This document shows positions 22,011-32,274 of a DNA stretch of 54,162 bases, piece by piece. Each line of letters opens with the position of its first letter. The first letter of the stretch is position 1. Source of the DNA: Symbiodinium natans (taxonomy: Eukaryota; Sar; Dinophyceae; Suessiales; Symbiodiniaceae). The position numbers and the translations under genes were made by a program. The stretch spans positions 72,501-126,662 of the forward strand of contig CAJNDS010002543.1 in the NCBI GenBank assembly GCA_905221605.1, in the 5' to 3' direction. A model generated the notes under the pieces. It made no database searches and was not told where the DNA came from. It saw only the letters and a list, made by a program, of their open reading frames with translations.

Positions 22011-22055
22011 CTTTTCTAGTGCAGGCCACTGGCCCGGGCAGCCAACTTTCCGGGA
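22011..22055 (-). CDS. Gene E, 45-nt exon
   Basis: Fifteen codons, SRKVGCPGQWPALEK, between an AAG acceptor and a GTGCAC donor, in phase 0 on both sides. It may extend by VHRVV if the GTAAGC donor is used. The exon lies between two arrays of the same orientation. Confidence 0.5.
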
Positions 22056-22436
22056 CTTCAGAGCCGGTTTCGGGTCTAGGGTTTAGGGTTTAGGGTCTAG
22101 GGTTTAGGGTTTAGGGTTTAGGGTTTAGGGTTTGGGGTTTGGGGTTTGGGGTTTGGGGTTTGGGGTTTGGGGTTTGGGGTTTGGGGTTTGGGGTTTGGGG
22201 TTTGGGGTTTGGGGTTTGGGGGTTGGGGTTGGGGTTTGGGGTTTGGGGTTTGGGGTTTGGGGTTTGGGGTTGGGGGTTTGGGGTTGGGGTTTGGGGTTTG
22301 GGGTTTGGGGTTTGGGGTTTGGGGTTTGGGGTTTGGGGTTTGGGGTTTGGGGTTTGGGGTTTGGGGTTTGGGGTTTTGGGTTTTGGGTTTGGGGTTTGGG
22401 TTGAGGGGTTCGGGTTTAGGGGTTTGGGGTTTAGGC
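22056..22436 (-). other. Telomeric-variant intron, 381 nt, GC-AG
   Basis: Minus sense: the exon ends CCTAAA, then GCCTAAACCCC..., and the intron ends CTGAAG before TCC. Phase 0 on both sides. Nearly the whole intron is CCCCAAA and CCCTAAA repeats. Confidence 0.6.
22068..22436 (+). repeat. Long telomeric-variant array (TTTGGGG)
   Basis: TTTAGGG at 22068-22133 passes into about 38 units of TTTGGGG with a few GTTGGGG and TTTTGGG, then mixed units. A single variant has been amplified over about 270 bp, which points to local tandem expansion. Confidence 0.97.
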
Positions 22437-22532
22437 TTTAGGTTGAACGATCGGACTGAAAGCTTCAGCTTCCAATGTGGTCGAAGCCTCCAAACCCCAC
22501 ACCCTCACAACAGGGACAAGACCAAGGTCATC
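22437..22532 (-). CDS. Gene E, 96-nt exon
   Basis: The acceptor CAGTCTAG is followed by exactly 32 codons (DDLGLVPVVRVWGLEASTTL, EAEAFSPIVQPK) ending at GC. Phase 0 on both edges, and the codon before the acceptor is an in-frame TAG, so the exon start is well bounded. Function unknown. Confidence 0.6.
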
Positions 22533-22930
22533 CTAGACTGGCACCTTCAGTGCAGCTGCACAGGGCCTATTCCGGTTCAAAACTGATCAAACGTGCTGGG
22601 ACTTGATCGTGGCACCGGCACACATGCATGCGTTTTAATGTGGCCCCTGATTTCCCGATCTGCGCGGCGCCGCCATGCTTATGCTTGAGCTATGCTGAGC
22701 TTGTCTGAGCAGTGCAGAGTTGACTTGCAAATTCCATTTCATCTTCCTGTATGCCGGGACGGGCGATTATACCCCATAACCCCCCAAAAAGGGCCCTTTA
22801 TAGGGTTGATTGTGGGGATTAGAGGGCCCAATAGCCTATCCTGGCAAGTCCACTTGTTGCAAGTTGTCTTCGAAACGGCCACGTGAACGCTTGAAACTTT
22901 GAGTTAGAAGCACCGAGGTCGCAAGGTGCC

Positions 22931-23048
22931 CCTAAACCCTAAACCCTAAACCCTAAACCCTAAACCCTAAACCCTAAACCCTAAACCCTAAACCCTAAAC
23001 CCTAAACCCTAAACCCTAACCCTAAACCCTAAACCCTAAACCCTAAAC
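22931..23048 (-). repeat. Telomeric array (CCCTAAA on +)
   Basis: About seventeen heptamers with one short unit. It is the longest pure CCCTAAA array in the middle of the window. Confidence 0.98.
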
Positions 23049-23108
23049 TAGCGGTCCATGTCTCAGGCGGATGCCCAGCAACTCCAGCATGCTGGCCTCG
23101 CACAGGTA
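23049..23108 (-). CDS. Candidate exon abutting telomeric array
   Basis: Twenty codons, YLCEASMLELLGIRLRHGPL, after the acceptor GCTAATCAG. The donor is GTTTAGGG, so the first bases of the intron are the telomeric repeat itself. A MITE copy (23129-23254) lies just upstream of the acceptor. Product unknown. Confidence 0.5.
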
Positions 23109-23128
23109 CTGATTAGCAAGCGCTTGGT

Positions 23129-23254
23129 GATATGAAGCAGGGTTTATATTTCTTATATCCCCAAAAGGACACCAAGTATACACACTCACCAATTTTAAAA
23201 GGAACCTTATATACACTCACCAAAAACAGTAATATATACCCTGTTTCATATATC
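23129..23254. mobile_element. MITE-like family 1, copy 2
   Basis: Diverged copy of 7838-7964 with the ends GATATGAAGCAGGGT / ACCCTGTTTCATATATC. The interior keeps CCCCAAAAGGACACC, both ACACTCACCAA blocks and GGAACCTTATATACACTCACC. Confidence 0.85.
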
Positions 23255-24479
23255 CAACCTTAATCCACTGACCCTCCTGGAGGCGGTGGGGCAACCTAAC
23301 AAAGCTAGGAATGCTGTGTAGATGCTTTTGGCCAATAAAGTACGGTGTAGATACTAGTCTGATATGTTAAGGGCTTCTGGGATAGAGCTTGAGTCTCGGA
23401 CAGAGTCTCCAGGAATGCTCTGTCTTCAATCCGGAGTTCGAGGCTTTGAGTAGTAAGAGCTCAGGTCATCCTCCACTATAAATTAACCGCACCTCTTGAC
23501 TCGTTGGTTGGACGATGTTGACAAACACTGAATGTTGGGGTATGTTTGTGTGCTTTGTGGCTTTGTGTTGATGGATTCTATTTTGTGTGTGTGTGTTTCA
23601 CGGGACGCAGACAGGGACCTGATGTGGAGTACCAAGACACGCCTGGAAAAGCCCCACACTGTACAGCTACAATGTTGACCCCTGAACACTCAAGTCACAA
23701 GCCGAAACAAACACATCTTGTACAATGACTAAGGGCCGCAGAACCGCGAGAGAAACTCAGGCACTCACCAGCATTCCACTGTCCATCATGTGGAAGATGT
23801 ACAAGCTCTTAACCTTACAAGTACTTGCCGCAACGTTTGGAATTGGAGAATACGCAGCAGATCGACATTACATGTAGGTGCATACCTCATATATCTATTC
23901 CTCCGCTGCCCTCGCCCACACGCAAGGTCCGGCTGAAACTCAACTCACAACGAAGGGGAGCGGCTGCCTGACTGACACATGGAGTGAGTTTCTTTATTAC
24001 GAGCATCCCCCAAAGTCTCGAGGAGCCCTACATATGCGCACAAAAACAGCTACTTCATGTGTGACATCAAGCCGGTGCACAGCAGGAATGGAGAAGGCAG
24101 CCCAGTGTGAATGCCCAAAACTTTCTAGATCCTGTTCCAACTCCTTCAGGACGACAGCCCAACACATACGCAGGGGATGGCAATGCACTACGTGCAAGAA
24201 GGGCAGGGGGGGGGATTAAGAGGGGACTTGGAGAAGACTTTCCGACCCGGAAACAAAACCTCTGAGTGGCCGCCAGCAATGCTTTGATTCTGAATTCTGA
24301 AGGGTCAATTTTGTGACATTGCACTGGTTGCAATGACTCCCTTAGCAGAAGCTCCTTGCCCTGGCATCAAGGTCGGTGAGGAGCCCTGAGTCCGTGGCAT
24401 CCGAACTCCGCAACTCCTCCGGTGCTTCACCCAGAAGCTTGACGCCTGACTCGAGCACGTTCTGCTGTGAGGTTTCCTG

Positions 24480-24570
24480 ACCCTAAACCCTAAACCCTAA
24501 ACCGTAAACCCTAAACCCTAAACCCTACACCCTTGACCCTAAACCCTGACCCTAAGCCCTAAACCCTGAT
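24480..24570 (-). repeat. Telomeric array (CCCTAAA on +)
   Basis: About thirteen heptamers, with CCGTAAA, CCCTACA and CCCTGA variants towards the right. Confidence 0.95.
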
Positions 24571-24587
24571 GCCCCCTCCCCCTCCGC

Positions 24588-24690
24588 CTGGAAGGTCCAG
24601 CAGATCCCAGGCGTGGCGCGAGACCATGTTGGTGTTCCAGTGGACTGGCACATCCGGGGGCATCGTGAGACAGGGTCTGTTCACCAGATA
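24588..24690 (-). CDS. Candidate exon, donor side on telomeric array
   Basis: The minus frame TMPPDVPVHWNTNMVSRHAW, DLLDLP ends at a possible GC donor (CCAG then GCGGAGG). The telomeric array starts 18 bases further. The 5' edge may be the acceptor GTGAACAG near 24685. No family is recognised. Confidence 0.4.
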
Positions 24691-24974
24691 AGTGAGTCCG
24701 ATTACGCAGCACTCTCGCCACCTGTACTTTGCACCCATGGAGCCTTGAAGCCTGGCTTGTGTCTTGGTCAACCAAACCCCAAGTCCACTTGCCTGCTGTA
24801 CTGCCCCCAAACAACTGACATTCAACGCAGTGTGTGCAACAGTCAATGGACAAGTTCCACGACTACACAGGAGAGCACATGCACCACACGTCTTCGGAGA
24901 AAGCCATATTGCCGCTTGTGAAGCCCACCCCAACCCCACCCCCGCATTGAGGTGGCTGCTCAAGAGCGTCCGCC

Positions 24975-25044
24975 CGGTAATGCGAGCCAAGTTGAGGGCA
25001 GAGACCATAACGACTGCCTCAAAGTCAATAGGCTGGCGGCTGAT
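24975..25044 (-). CDS. Candidate exon, unknown product
   Basis: The minus frame PIDFEAVVMVSALNLARITG is protein-like and hydrophobic. It lies in the same long open frame as the candidate exon at 24588-24690, so an unspliced reading over 24559-25293 (244 codons) is also possible. Confidence 0.3.
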
Positions 25045-25694
25045 GCTGCATGAAAAAGGGGTAAGATAGAAGGATGAAGACCAGGTAAGACGGAAGGGAG
25101 AGAGCAGGTGCTTACAAGGCTTAAGAAGCCTCTGTCGCCTGTGGACTGTTTTCTTGGACAACCTCTTGCTGAGGGCTTCGTTCGTTGGGCTGGTCTTGCT
25201 TGGGGGGAGGGGGGATGTGGGAGACGAAGCAGCCAAATCAAAGCCCTGCGGTGCTTCTCTACGTGCACCAGACGATATGCACTGCAGCGACACGTAGGCC
25301 TAATATCCTACCCTTCAATGCAAAGATTCTCTGAGCCAAATTCTGAGAAGCCCAAGCCATCCGAACCCAGTGAAACGCTGTTCTGTAAGACAACAGCTGC
25401 AAGTAACAGACTCAGGCGAGACATTCCGGTATTTATCAAAGCCCCATCCATGAAACCTAGAACCTAAATAAGACCCTCTCTATCAAGAGCTGAGGCCAGG
25501 GCTACATTGCCAAGGCCCACCTGAGGATTGTAGCCTCAATTCGAATGCAGGTGCGCAGCTCTTGAACAAAGGTCTTGAGTTGATAAGTTGCGTGACTTGG
25601 AGCAGTGGAGAGCTTGAGGATGGGCGTAGACTCAGAACTCGAAGGGCGCAAGAACCGGACCCAGAACCCTCAGGTTAAACGCGCCAATTACATC

Positions 25695-25695
<1 letters not shown>

Positions 25696-25750
<55 letters not shown>
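25696..25750. repeat. 55-nt poly-C tract
   Basis: Uninterrupted run of 55 C. A real tract of this length is rare and could be a collapsed or error-prone site. Confidence 1.
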
Positions 25751-25752
<2 letters not shown>

Positions 25753-26391
25753 CGCAAGAATGAAACCAATTCCGGAACTCGATTCGATTTTGCCCTCAGT
25801 CAAAAAAAACATGTAAAACCAGCCCCCCTCTCACCAACAAACCTCCAAGTCAAGACTCTTCAAGACAACAGCCCCTTTGCACCCGAAAACCTCCTCCAAT
25901 TCTGTCCCCAGGCCTCCCTGACCCTTCCCCACGACGAATTCCGCGGGTGCCGGGGAGGGGGTGGTATTGCTAGTAGGCTAGGAGGCTAGCATTGTGGTGC
26001 CTGTTTTCTGCTTGCTAGAAACTTACGCTTTGGTTGCAGCGCCACCTGCACTGAACTGATCTCCCTGCTCCCCCCAAGCCCGAGACAGATGAGGTACTTC
26101 GCGCGGGCCGCCGGAGGTGCAACTCAGAAAGGGCAGGACAGGCTCTTGCAGCTGATGTTTAGGTTGGTTGGGCTTCTGGCAGGGTCTCCAAAAGCCCGAA
26201 ACTTCCCAAAACCTCGGTGAAGGGAGCTGTGACTGTAGAGCCTGATGCTCTTCACTTGCCGCTCCACATTGCCTTATGTGGTTCACGGCAGGCTTGAGAG
26301 ATCCAGGAAACTCTACACACCCGAAACTTCCAGACGCCCTAGAGGGACCACTGCCCCGGACACTGAAGTCCAAGCCTCTTTGGGTTTAGGG

Positions 26392-26410
26392 TTTAGGGTT
26401 TTTTTAGCCA
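26392..26410 (+). repeat. Short telomeric array
   Basis: Two to three TTTAGGG units. Confidence 0.85.
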
Positions 26411-26703
26411 TGGACATCTGGCGGCAGGATTGAAGTTCGTACGGTCTGAAATTTTCATCACACCACTAATGGACCATGGATGTTCAGAAGGACTGAGAAG
26501 GAAAAATGTCCCACTGTGTGTGGGTGAGCCTGTCGAGAGAAGGGTGTGTTTGCCACTTCTGAGCTGAAAGTCCCAGCCCTTGAATTGATCAAACCACTGG
26601 AAAGGCCATGCCCCTACGTGCCCTCTACGAAGACAACATTATTGAAGGGGAGGCGGGCATGGCGGACTGATTATTCCAGGGGGGTTAGGTGTTGTGATGG
26701 GTG

Positions 26704-26831
26704 TTATAACGGTGCACCTCCCGGTCGCACGGCGAAACTCGCGAAGCCTGGCAGCAGCTCATCGCTGGCCTCTTCGGCATTCGAGGTTAGGGAGCCAATG
26801 CAGCCAAACCGAAAAGCACCGCTCTGCTGAA
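26704..26831 (-). CDS. Gene F, terminal exon
   Basis: After the acceptor GTTTGGCAG come two bases and 41 codons (QQSGAFRFGCIGSLTSNAEE, ASDELLPGFASFAVRPGGAP, L) to a TAA at 26704-26706. The phase fits exactly with the upstream exon (phase 1 donor, two bases here). This is the C-terminus of an unrecognised protein. Confidence 0.65.
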
Positions 26832-26902
26832 CTGCCAAACGCTTGTGACAAGGGCGCGGAGGAGATATCGCAGAACACACAGAGTAGCTCCCAAGACCAT
26901 AC
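26832..26902 (-). other. Gene F, 71-nt intron without telomeric repeat
   Basis: Donor GTATGG, acceptor GGCAG. It shows that not every intron of this gene carries an array. Confidence 0.6.
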
Positions 26903-27206
26903 CCTCTATATTCGACTCTGCCCATCCATTCCTAGGCCGTGCCCGGCCAGCGCGATCTCGCTGTTGATCCGCAATGCCTGCGGGCCCGGCTCGTGCTCGT
27001 CTGGGCAGCATGGGTTTTGCCACTGAGCTCTTGAGCTTGCCCTTTTGTGGGTTTTTTTTGGGGTTTTTGGGCTTTTCAAAGCTGCTGATGTGGCACTTAG
27101 GATTTGCCAAGGCCCCACTGGGCTTTAGCTCAGGATTCGTGGTTTCCAGCTCTTCATGGCGGCTTGGCAGGCCAACCCTGCTCGACGTCGAACTTTGAAC
27201 CTCTGC
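26903..27206 (-). CDS. Gene F, large internal exon, basic low-complexity protein
   Basis: A 304-nt exon starts at GAAG then GCA in phase 0 and ends one base past a codon at a GTATGG donor. It begins AEVQSSTSSRVGLPSRHEEL, continues through HISSFEKPKNPKKNPQKGKL and an Arg/Ala-rich part, and ends RPRNGWAESNIE. The high Lys/Pro and Arg content suggests a disordered, possibly nucleic-acid-binding segment (inference). No domain is recognised. Confidence 0.65.
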
Positions 27207-27455
27207 CTTCCTGCCGTATACCCAGCAGACCCCTAAACCCTAAACCCCTAAACCCCTAAACCCCTAAAACCCTAAAACCCTAAAACCCAAAAACCCAAAA
27301 ACCCAAAAACCCAAAAACCCAAAAACCCAAAAACCCAAAAACCCAAAAACCCAAAACCCTAAAACCCTAAAACCCCAAAACCCTAAAACCCTAAAACCCT
27401 AAAACCCTAAAACCCTAAACCCTAAACCCTAAACCCTGAACTAATCTCTACAAAC
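27207..27455 (-). other. Telomeric-variant intron, 249 nt, GT-AG
   Basis: Donor TCCGGG then GTTTGTAG, acceptor CAGGAAG then GCA, phase 0 on both sides. The array at 27230-27438 makes up more than four fifths of it. Reading on past the donor meets TAG within six codons. Confidence 0.7.
27230..27438 (-). repeat. Mixed telomeric-variant array
   Basis: Blocks of CCCTAAA, CCCCTAAA, CCCTAAAA, then about ten CCCAAAAA octamers, then CCCTAAAA and CCCTAAA again. Each variant forms its own homogeneous block. Confidence 0.97.
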
Positions 27456-27533
27456 CCCGGAGAGCCCCAGAAACCCGGCCTCCCCCATGGTGGCTCTAGC
27501 CCCCTCGAGCTCATTCAGGCGGTACAGCAGAGC
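27456..27533 (-). CDS. Gene F, 78-nt exon between telomeric introns
   Basis: Exactly 26 codons (ALLYRLNELEGARATMGEAG, FLGLSG), phase 0 on both sides, acceptor TTTTTGAG then GCT, donor GTTTGT. Telomeric arrays lie within 20 bases of both edges. The other frames of this interval are poorer. Confidence 0.68.
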
Positions 27534-27689
27534 CTCAAAAACCAACCCTAAACCCTAAACCCTAAACCCTAAACCTTAACCCTTAACCCTTAACCCTAAA
27601 CCAAGGACCGCAGTCCTGAACTGAAGAAAGTGCCCCTGACTTCACCTCCATGGCTCATGAAACCTATAGTGGGGCCGTATTGGAGTCAC
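27534..27689 (-). other. Telomeric-repeat intron, 156 nt, GT-AG
   Basis: Donor AAG then GTGACT, acceptor TTTTTGAG, phase 0. The array at 27544-27601 occupies its 3' part. A shorter 68-nt version starting at GTTTAGGG (27601) with a small extra exon at 27602-27663 would also keep frame. Confidence 0.6.
27544..27601 (-). repeat. Telomeric array (CCCTAAA, CCCTTAA)
   Basis: Four CCCTAAA units, three CCTTAAC variants, then CCCTAAA. Confidence 0.95.
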
Positions 27690-27977
27690 CTTTCTCCTCC
27701 CGCGGAATGAAGGTTCCACGGAACGATGCTGACAGAAAGTGAACAAGGCACTTCCGAAATAGGACTCTGGGTTTGGGAATTTGTGCTGTTTGCAAGGGGG
27801 TTGAGGGGTACGGGCTTGGACGCAGGTTCGAGACTTTCTAGACTCAGTTTCCATGATGTTGAGGTGCTGAAGGTTCAAGGCTGAGTTTTCGGGTGCGGGA
27901 GTTTCTGTGATTAGGGTTCCAAGATTTCCATGAATTTCTTCACATGAGATATCCAAGTTTCGGGTGTCGCTCTGTGC
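27690..27977 (-). CDS. Gene F, upstream exon
   Basis: After a probable acceptor (CCCAGCACAG) the frame reads SDTRNLDISCEEIHGNLGTL, then ETPAPENSALNLQHLNIMET, then KFPNPESYFGSALFTFCQHR and ends RGRRK at a GTGACT donor. The composition is that of a soluble protein and there is no recognised domain. If translation starts here, the Met codons near 27990 or 28016 in the same open frame could serve. Confidence 0.6.
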
Positions 27978-28586
27978 TGGGAAAATCATTCCAGTCGCAC
28001 AGGATTGCGGTCCCAAGGTTCAAGGGGATTCTATCCCATGCATGGTTCCGTGTCCTGTCTTGGGGTCCGCCTCTCGAGCCCGCCCCCTCAACTCCCTCAT
28101 CACACCCCAACAAAACACCTTGAAGCCACTAAACCTCAAGACCCAAAACATTCACGGTAACACCCCCCAAAAAACAATGCCTGTATCTGAGGGAAAGGCG
28201 GCTTGGAGAAACATCTCCCACCCCTCCGGCACACGGTCGGGTGGGAAAGCCACCTCAATGCATCTTTCATCTGCTCTCGCCCAAAACGGGGATGATTTCT
28301 GCCCGCTGCAGCCCGGGATATTTGAGTCCAGGAACTAGCACCCAAACAAGGTTTAGGAGCGTGGATGATCCACTACCGGAGGGCTAGAGATGTAGCTAAA
28401 GCTCTCCTGCCTTTTTGTGACGGCCCGGAACAAGGTGCCGTGAGAGTTTTTGTGGCTGGCACATCTGCATGTTCTGGTTGGTCCTACGTCCCTGGGTAGT
28501 TTTGCGCAAAAACCATGCAAGCCAAACCATGAACACAAAACACGATTCATCGCTTGTCGATCACCCTCTCCCAATGCCCGAAAAAG

Positions 28587-28608
28587 CCCTAAACCCTAAA
28601 CCCTAAAC
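28587..28608 (-). repeat. Short telomeric array
   Basis: Three CCCTAAA units. Confidence 0.9.
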
Positions 28609-29341
28609 AGATACTCCAAAGCATGCATGGCTCTATGAATCCTACGCAACACTGCACCCGTCCCAAACCCCAAGCATTCTCAAGGAATCGCGCCTTGAGC
28701 GATTGCCAGTTCCACCTCTCCTGGCTTCGGGCTTAGCACACAAGAGCAGCTGGGACTAGTTAGGGCTGCGTTGTGTGGAATTGTGGTGGGGGAGGGAGAA
28801 GAGGGGGTGGTGCAGTTGGAGGTTTCTATGCTATGGCTTGGGTTGCCCCGAGTCTGTGTGTCTGTGCGCATGTGAAACATCGCTGCACGCGGTTCCCTGT
28901 AGTTACCAGTATGACATTTGAATCGCGACAGCAGCGGAGCGCGGCAGATGTGCGGGACCGGTCTGGTATGCACTCAGGGACGCCTGCCTGACTGCGTACC
29001 TGCACTGGCTAGGCCCTGCTTGCAGTCCCACAGAGGACAGGACCCTGTCTTCGTTTGACATGTAGTTGGCATGGCACCTCGCCTTCGCGCGCAATCGCAT
29101 CTTTGCCATATTTGGAGGGTGGAGCCAAGACCCATGATGACGAAGACGATGGTTTTCTGGCACGTTTCACATCTGCCAGATGGGCCTGGACTCAAGCCTA
29201 CGACGACCAACAACAGAGGACTGCATGACCCATATCTTCGTAACCGTGCCGAAGAAAGAAACCTCATGCTCACTACCTGGCACTGGGGACAACAGGCTAT
29301 CCCCGAATGAAAACAACAAAGAATTGTACGTGTACATATAT

Positions 29342-29436
29342 GGGGGTTTACGAAGATAGGGGGTCCCCAATATAGATCCCCAAGTAGTAGGATTGCATAA
29401 GGACCCCAATAAGGTACCCCAAATTTCGGAAACCCC
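29342..29436 (+). mobile_element. Dispersed family 3, copy 2 (inverted)
   Basis: Opposite orientation to 9079-9174: GGGGTTTACGAAGATA, TAGGATTGCATAAGGACCCC and CGGAAACCCC match the reverse complement of that copy. Confidence 0.75.
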
Positions 29437-30083
29437 ATGTCTCTCTGGTTCGTGTCATGCACGCCTGCAAGCTCCATTCAACATGGACCTTGAGATCAAG
29501 CTTGATTGAACCCGACACGTTGACGCATCCTTCCCGTCGAACTCTATGGCCGGCGAAGGAGCAGGCCTCTACTGCTGTGCACAGTTGGAACTGGCACAGC
29601 TTGGGGTATGAGGGGGGGCCGGGTGCTATGCAGGCTTGCATGTAACCATCAACCCTAACCCAAAAAATGCTATTCACACGGCAAATGTTGAGACAAACCG
29701 TAGTCTTCTTTGGCAACCCCTGTCCCCCCTCCCCGCCCCCCGCCCATGGCGAAGGAGGTCAAACTGGTCTTCGACAGGTGCCAACATTAATGATGACGTA
29801 TTCCTTCGTGCTGGGTGAAGGTCCATATTGCAAGAACTGCACAAGCTTCCTGAAACTCGGACGAAACTTGAAAGCTTTAAGAAGCAAACAGTTGGGGCGG
29901 GTAGGGCTTTCAATTTCTTCAGAGGGTCTACGTTGAGCCTGGCTTGAACACAACATCAAAAGACTGCCGCCGCGTCTTTGACCCCGAAACCGCCTTCGCC
30001 CTACCGCAAGGTCCCAATCCCCGAGCCTAGATGTAAAAGGACGGCCCGCATCGTGAGACTAAAGCCAATGTTTAGCACAGGCG

Positions 30084-30161
30084 CCCGCATGCCAACCTTC
30101 TGGGAGCCTGGCAATCGGCCATTGCTCTCCCACCTCTGAAGACTGGAGGTTGGCATGCGGG
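30084..30161. repeat. 78-bp palindromic element
   Basis: Perfect 14-bp inverted repeats CCCGCATGCCAACC (30084-30097) and GGTTGGCATGCGGG (30148-30161), with a partial inner stem (TGGGAG..GGCAAT / ATTGC..CTCCCA). Confidence 0.85.
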
Positions 30162-30254
30162 TGAGCTGTCCACTTGCTATCCACACAAATTAAGAAAATA
30201 CCAATGAAGCTAAAAAGGATCAAGCGAACTTCGCCATCCATCTGCTGACATTAG

Positions 30255-30425
30255 ACTGTAGTGGTAGTGGTCCTCGTACTAGCAATACGAGTCATAGAAG
30301 TACAAGTACCGTAGCAAGAAGAATAGCAAGCGCTGCCGTTGCAGTCGTCGCGGTCGTCGTCATCGTCATAGCATGTCGTGGTCGTGGTCGTGGTCGTGGT
30401 CGTACTAGTTGTGTAGTAGTAGCAT
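30255..30425. repeat. CGT/GTA trinucleotide-rich tract
   Basis: GTCGTC, GTGGTC and GTAGTA triplets. The threonine-rich minus frame is a simple-repeat translation. Confidence 0.85.
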
Positions 30426-30708
30426 TTTAAGGTGGGCGCTGTTGAAGCACCCACACAACATTCACAGGGGTGAGGGTTGTTGAGAGTCTCCGAGCTCGAT
30501 CAGATGCTCTGTCCTCCGAAACCGCATTTGCGAAAACCCCAACCTGCAGTCGCAGTCCCAGCGCGAGGTTTTCGGGCCGTCAAGATACCTGCTTAACAGC
30601 ATTTTCACACTGGCCTTCACTGGCATCTCTGGGCGTCCGGCCACTGCTTGAAAGAGTTGTACATGGCCTGGGCCGATTCGGGGTCACTGCGTGCCAGCAG
30701 TGAAGGGA

Positions 30709-30795
30709 CCCTAAACCCTAAACCCTAAACCCTAAACCCTAAACCCTAAACCCTAAACCCTAAACCCTAAACCTAAACCCTAAACCCTAAACCCT
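30709..30795 (-). repeat. Telomeric array (CCCTAAA on +)
   Basis: About twelve heptamers, one shortened. Confidence 0.98.
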
Positions 30796-31277
30796 GGGAC
30801 CCTTGAGATTTTATCCCTGGCCCTCAGCCCATACACCCGGAGAGGCCCCAAAGATGCTGAAAACTGGCAAATGCAGGAACGCGTCATGCACGGTTCGGCG
30901 TGCGCATAGGAAGGTGCCTTGTTCTCCTTCTTCAGCTTGGGAATGTAGTCGGGGGTCAGATGAAGGAATGGGACCACATACCTGGCATAGGTGGGCAGAA
31001 ACAGTGACTTACAGTGACTGCACAGATGCGATGGCTTTGAGGTCTGTGAGGCTCATGGGGCCTATACAGGTTCGGGGATTAAGGCTCGAGGGGGTAAGTA
31101 TGACATTTCAACCGACATCCGCTTCGACGACATCGACTTAGTTTTGCAAAGGCGTTTTGAGGACGTCCTATACCGTGATGCACAAGTTCGACTAGGGCTT
31201 TTCAGGCTCAGACCCTTAAGCCTTGTCCGGAAGTCATAAACACACCCAAGGAGAGGGAAACATCATTATTTAGGATA

Positions 31278-31290
31278 TAGGGTTTAGGGT
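31278..31290 (+). repeat. Minimal telomeric tract
   Basis: Less than two TTTAGGG units. Confidence 0.6.
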
Positions 31291-31797
31291 CCGCAAATCT
31301 AGTTCGGGATGGTTCTCGGCATCGGAAGTCGCATCGCAAGCCAACCCAGCCGGATCTGCGGGTGTCCAAACTTTCCTGACAGCTTTCGGAGACATGGAGG
31401 TTGAGGTGCAGGACTGTTGGGGTCGTGCACGGACCTTACACATTGAGGCTCGAGTCAGAGTTCAATTCAATGTGTGGGTTGGCTTTCGCCCGGTTCCCGG
31501 GTGACGCTTTGGATTGCTGCTTTGGGGTCCAGCAGCAGTCCAATCCTCACTTCGCGCATTGGACACAGAATGATATCAGACACCAACTCAGTATTGAGCA
31601 AAAGATATCACGTGATACCACGTGTGAACAGGCGCAGTAGCCATCGGCTCGGCATTCGCAAGCATTCAAACTAGACACATGGTAGCAGGATGTAGGCAGC
31701 ACGGGCTTAACGATGTGCGGTCTGCGGCGATTGCTTCGTTTATCAAAATCCTTTCAAAACTTGCGGCTCCCTGCTACGCTGCTACGCTGATATGCTG

Positions 31798-31807
31798 CTA
31801 CTAGTAC

Positions 31808-31878
<71 letters not shown>

Positions 31879-32048
31879 CTACTACTACTACTACGACGAC
31901 GACTAAGACGACGACCACTACCACTACCACTACCACTACCACTAGCACTCCCACTCCCACTCCGACTCCCACTCCCACTCCCATTCCCACTCCCACTACT
32001 TCTCCTCCTCCTCTCCTAATACTACTCCTCCTCCTACTACTGATGCTA

Positions 32049-32083
<35 letters not shown>

Positions 32084-32110
32084 GGTGGTGCTGCTGCTGC
32101 TAGTGCTGGA
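31798..32110. repeat. Complex trinucleotide microsatellite
   Basis: (AGT)n of about 75 bp is followed by ACT, CGA, CCA, CTC and CTG triplet blocks. Poly-Val, poly-Leu and poly-Ser frames on both strands are artefacts of it. Confidence 0.97.
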
Positions 32111-32203
32111 TAGCGCAAGTGCTAGTGCTAGCGCCAAGCAACAAGGGTCTGAAGCTAACCGCCCTGTACATTCCAATGAATCCAATGTGTCTGCGCTTTA
32201 GAG

Positions 32204-32274
32204 AAACCCTAAACCTTAAACCTTAAACCCTAAACCCGAAACCCTAAACCCTAAACCATCCCTAAACCCTAAAC
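32204..32274 (-). repeat. Telomeric array (CCCTAAA on +)
   Basis: About nine heptamers with CCTTAAA and CCCGAAA variants. It touches the exon at 32275. Confidence 0.95.

Noticed and set aside
22134-22400. CRISPR-like regular repeat
   Set aside because: There are no spacers; the unit is a 7-bp telomeric variant in pure tandem.
22132-22586. Long plus-strand GFGVWGL-repeat frames
   Set aside because: Heptamer TTTGGGG read in three frames gives the same pattern shifted; this is a repeat artefact.
27602-27663. Extra 62-nt exon (FMSHGGEVRGTFF...) in gene F
   Set aside because: It keeps phase with the next exon but would leave only about 26 nt to the strong upstream exon, too short for an intron. 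Skipping it gives a plain GTGACT-AG intron of 156 nt.
31266-31290. Telomeric tract at 31278 as evidence for a further intron
   Set aside because: Fewer than two units, which is expected by chance or decay, and no clear exon edge nearby.
31754-32185. 143-codon minus-strand frame rich in Val, Leu and Ser
   Set aside because: It is the translation of an AGT/ACT/CTG trinucleotide microsatellite and has no independent coding signal.
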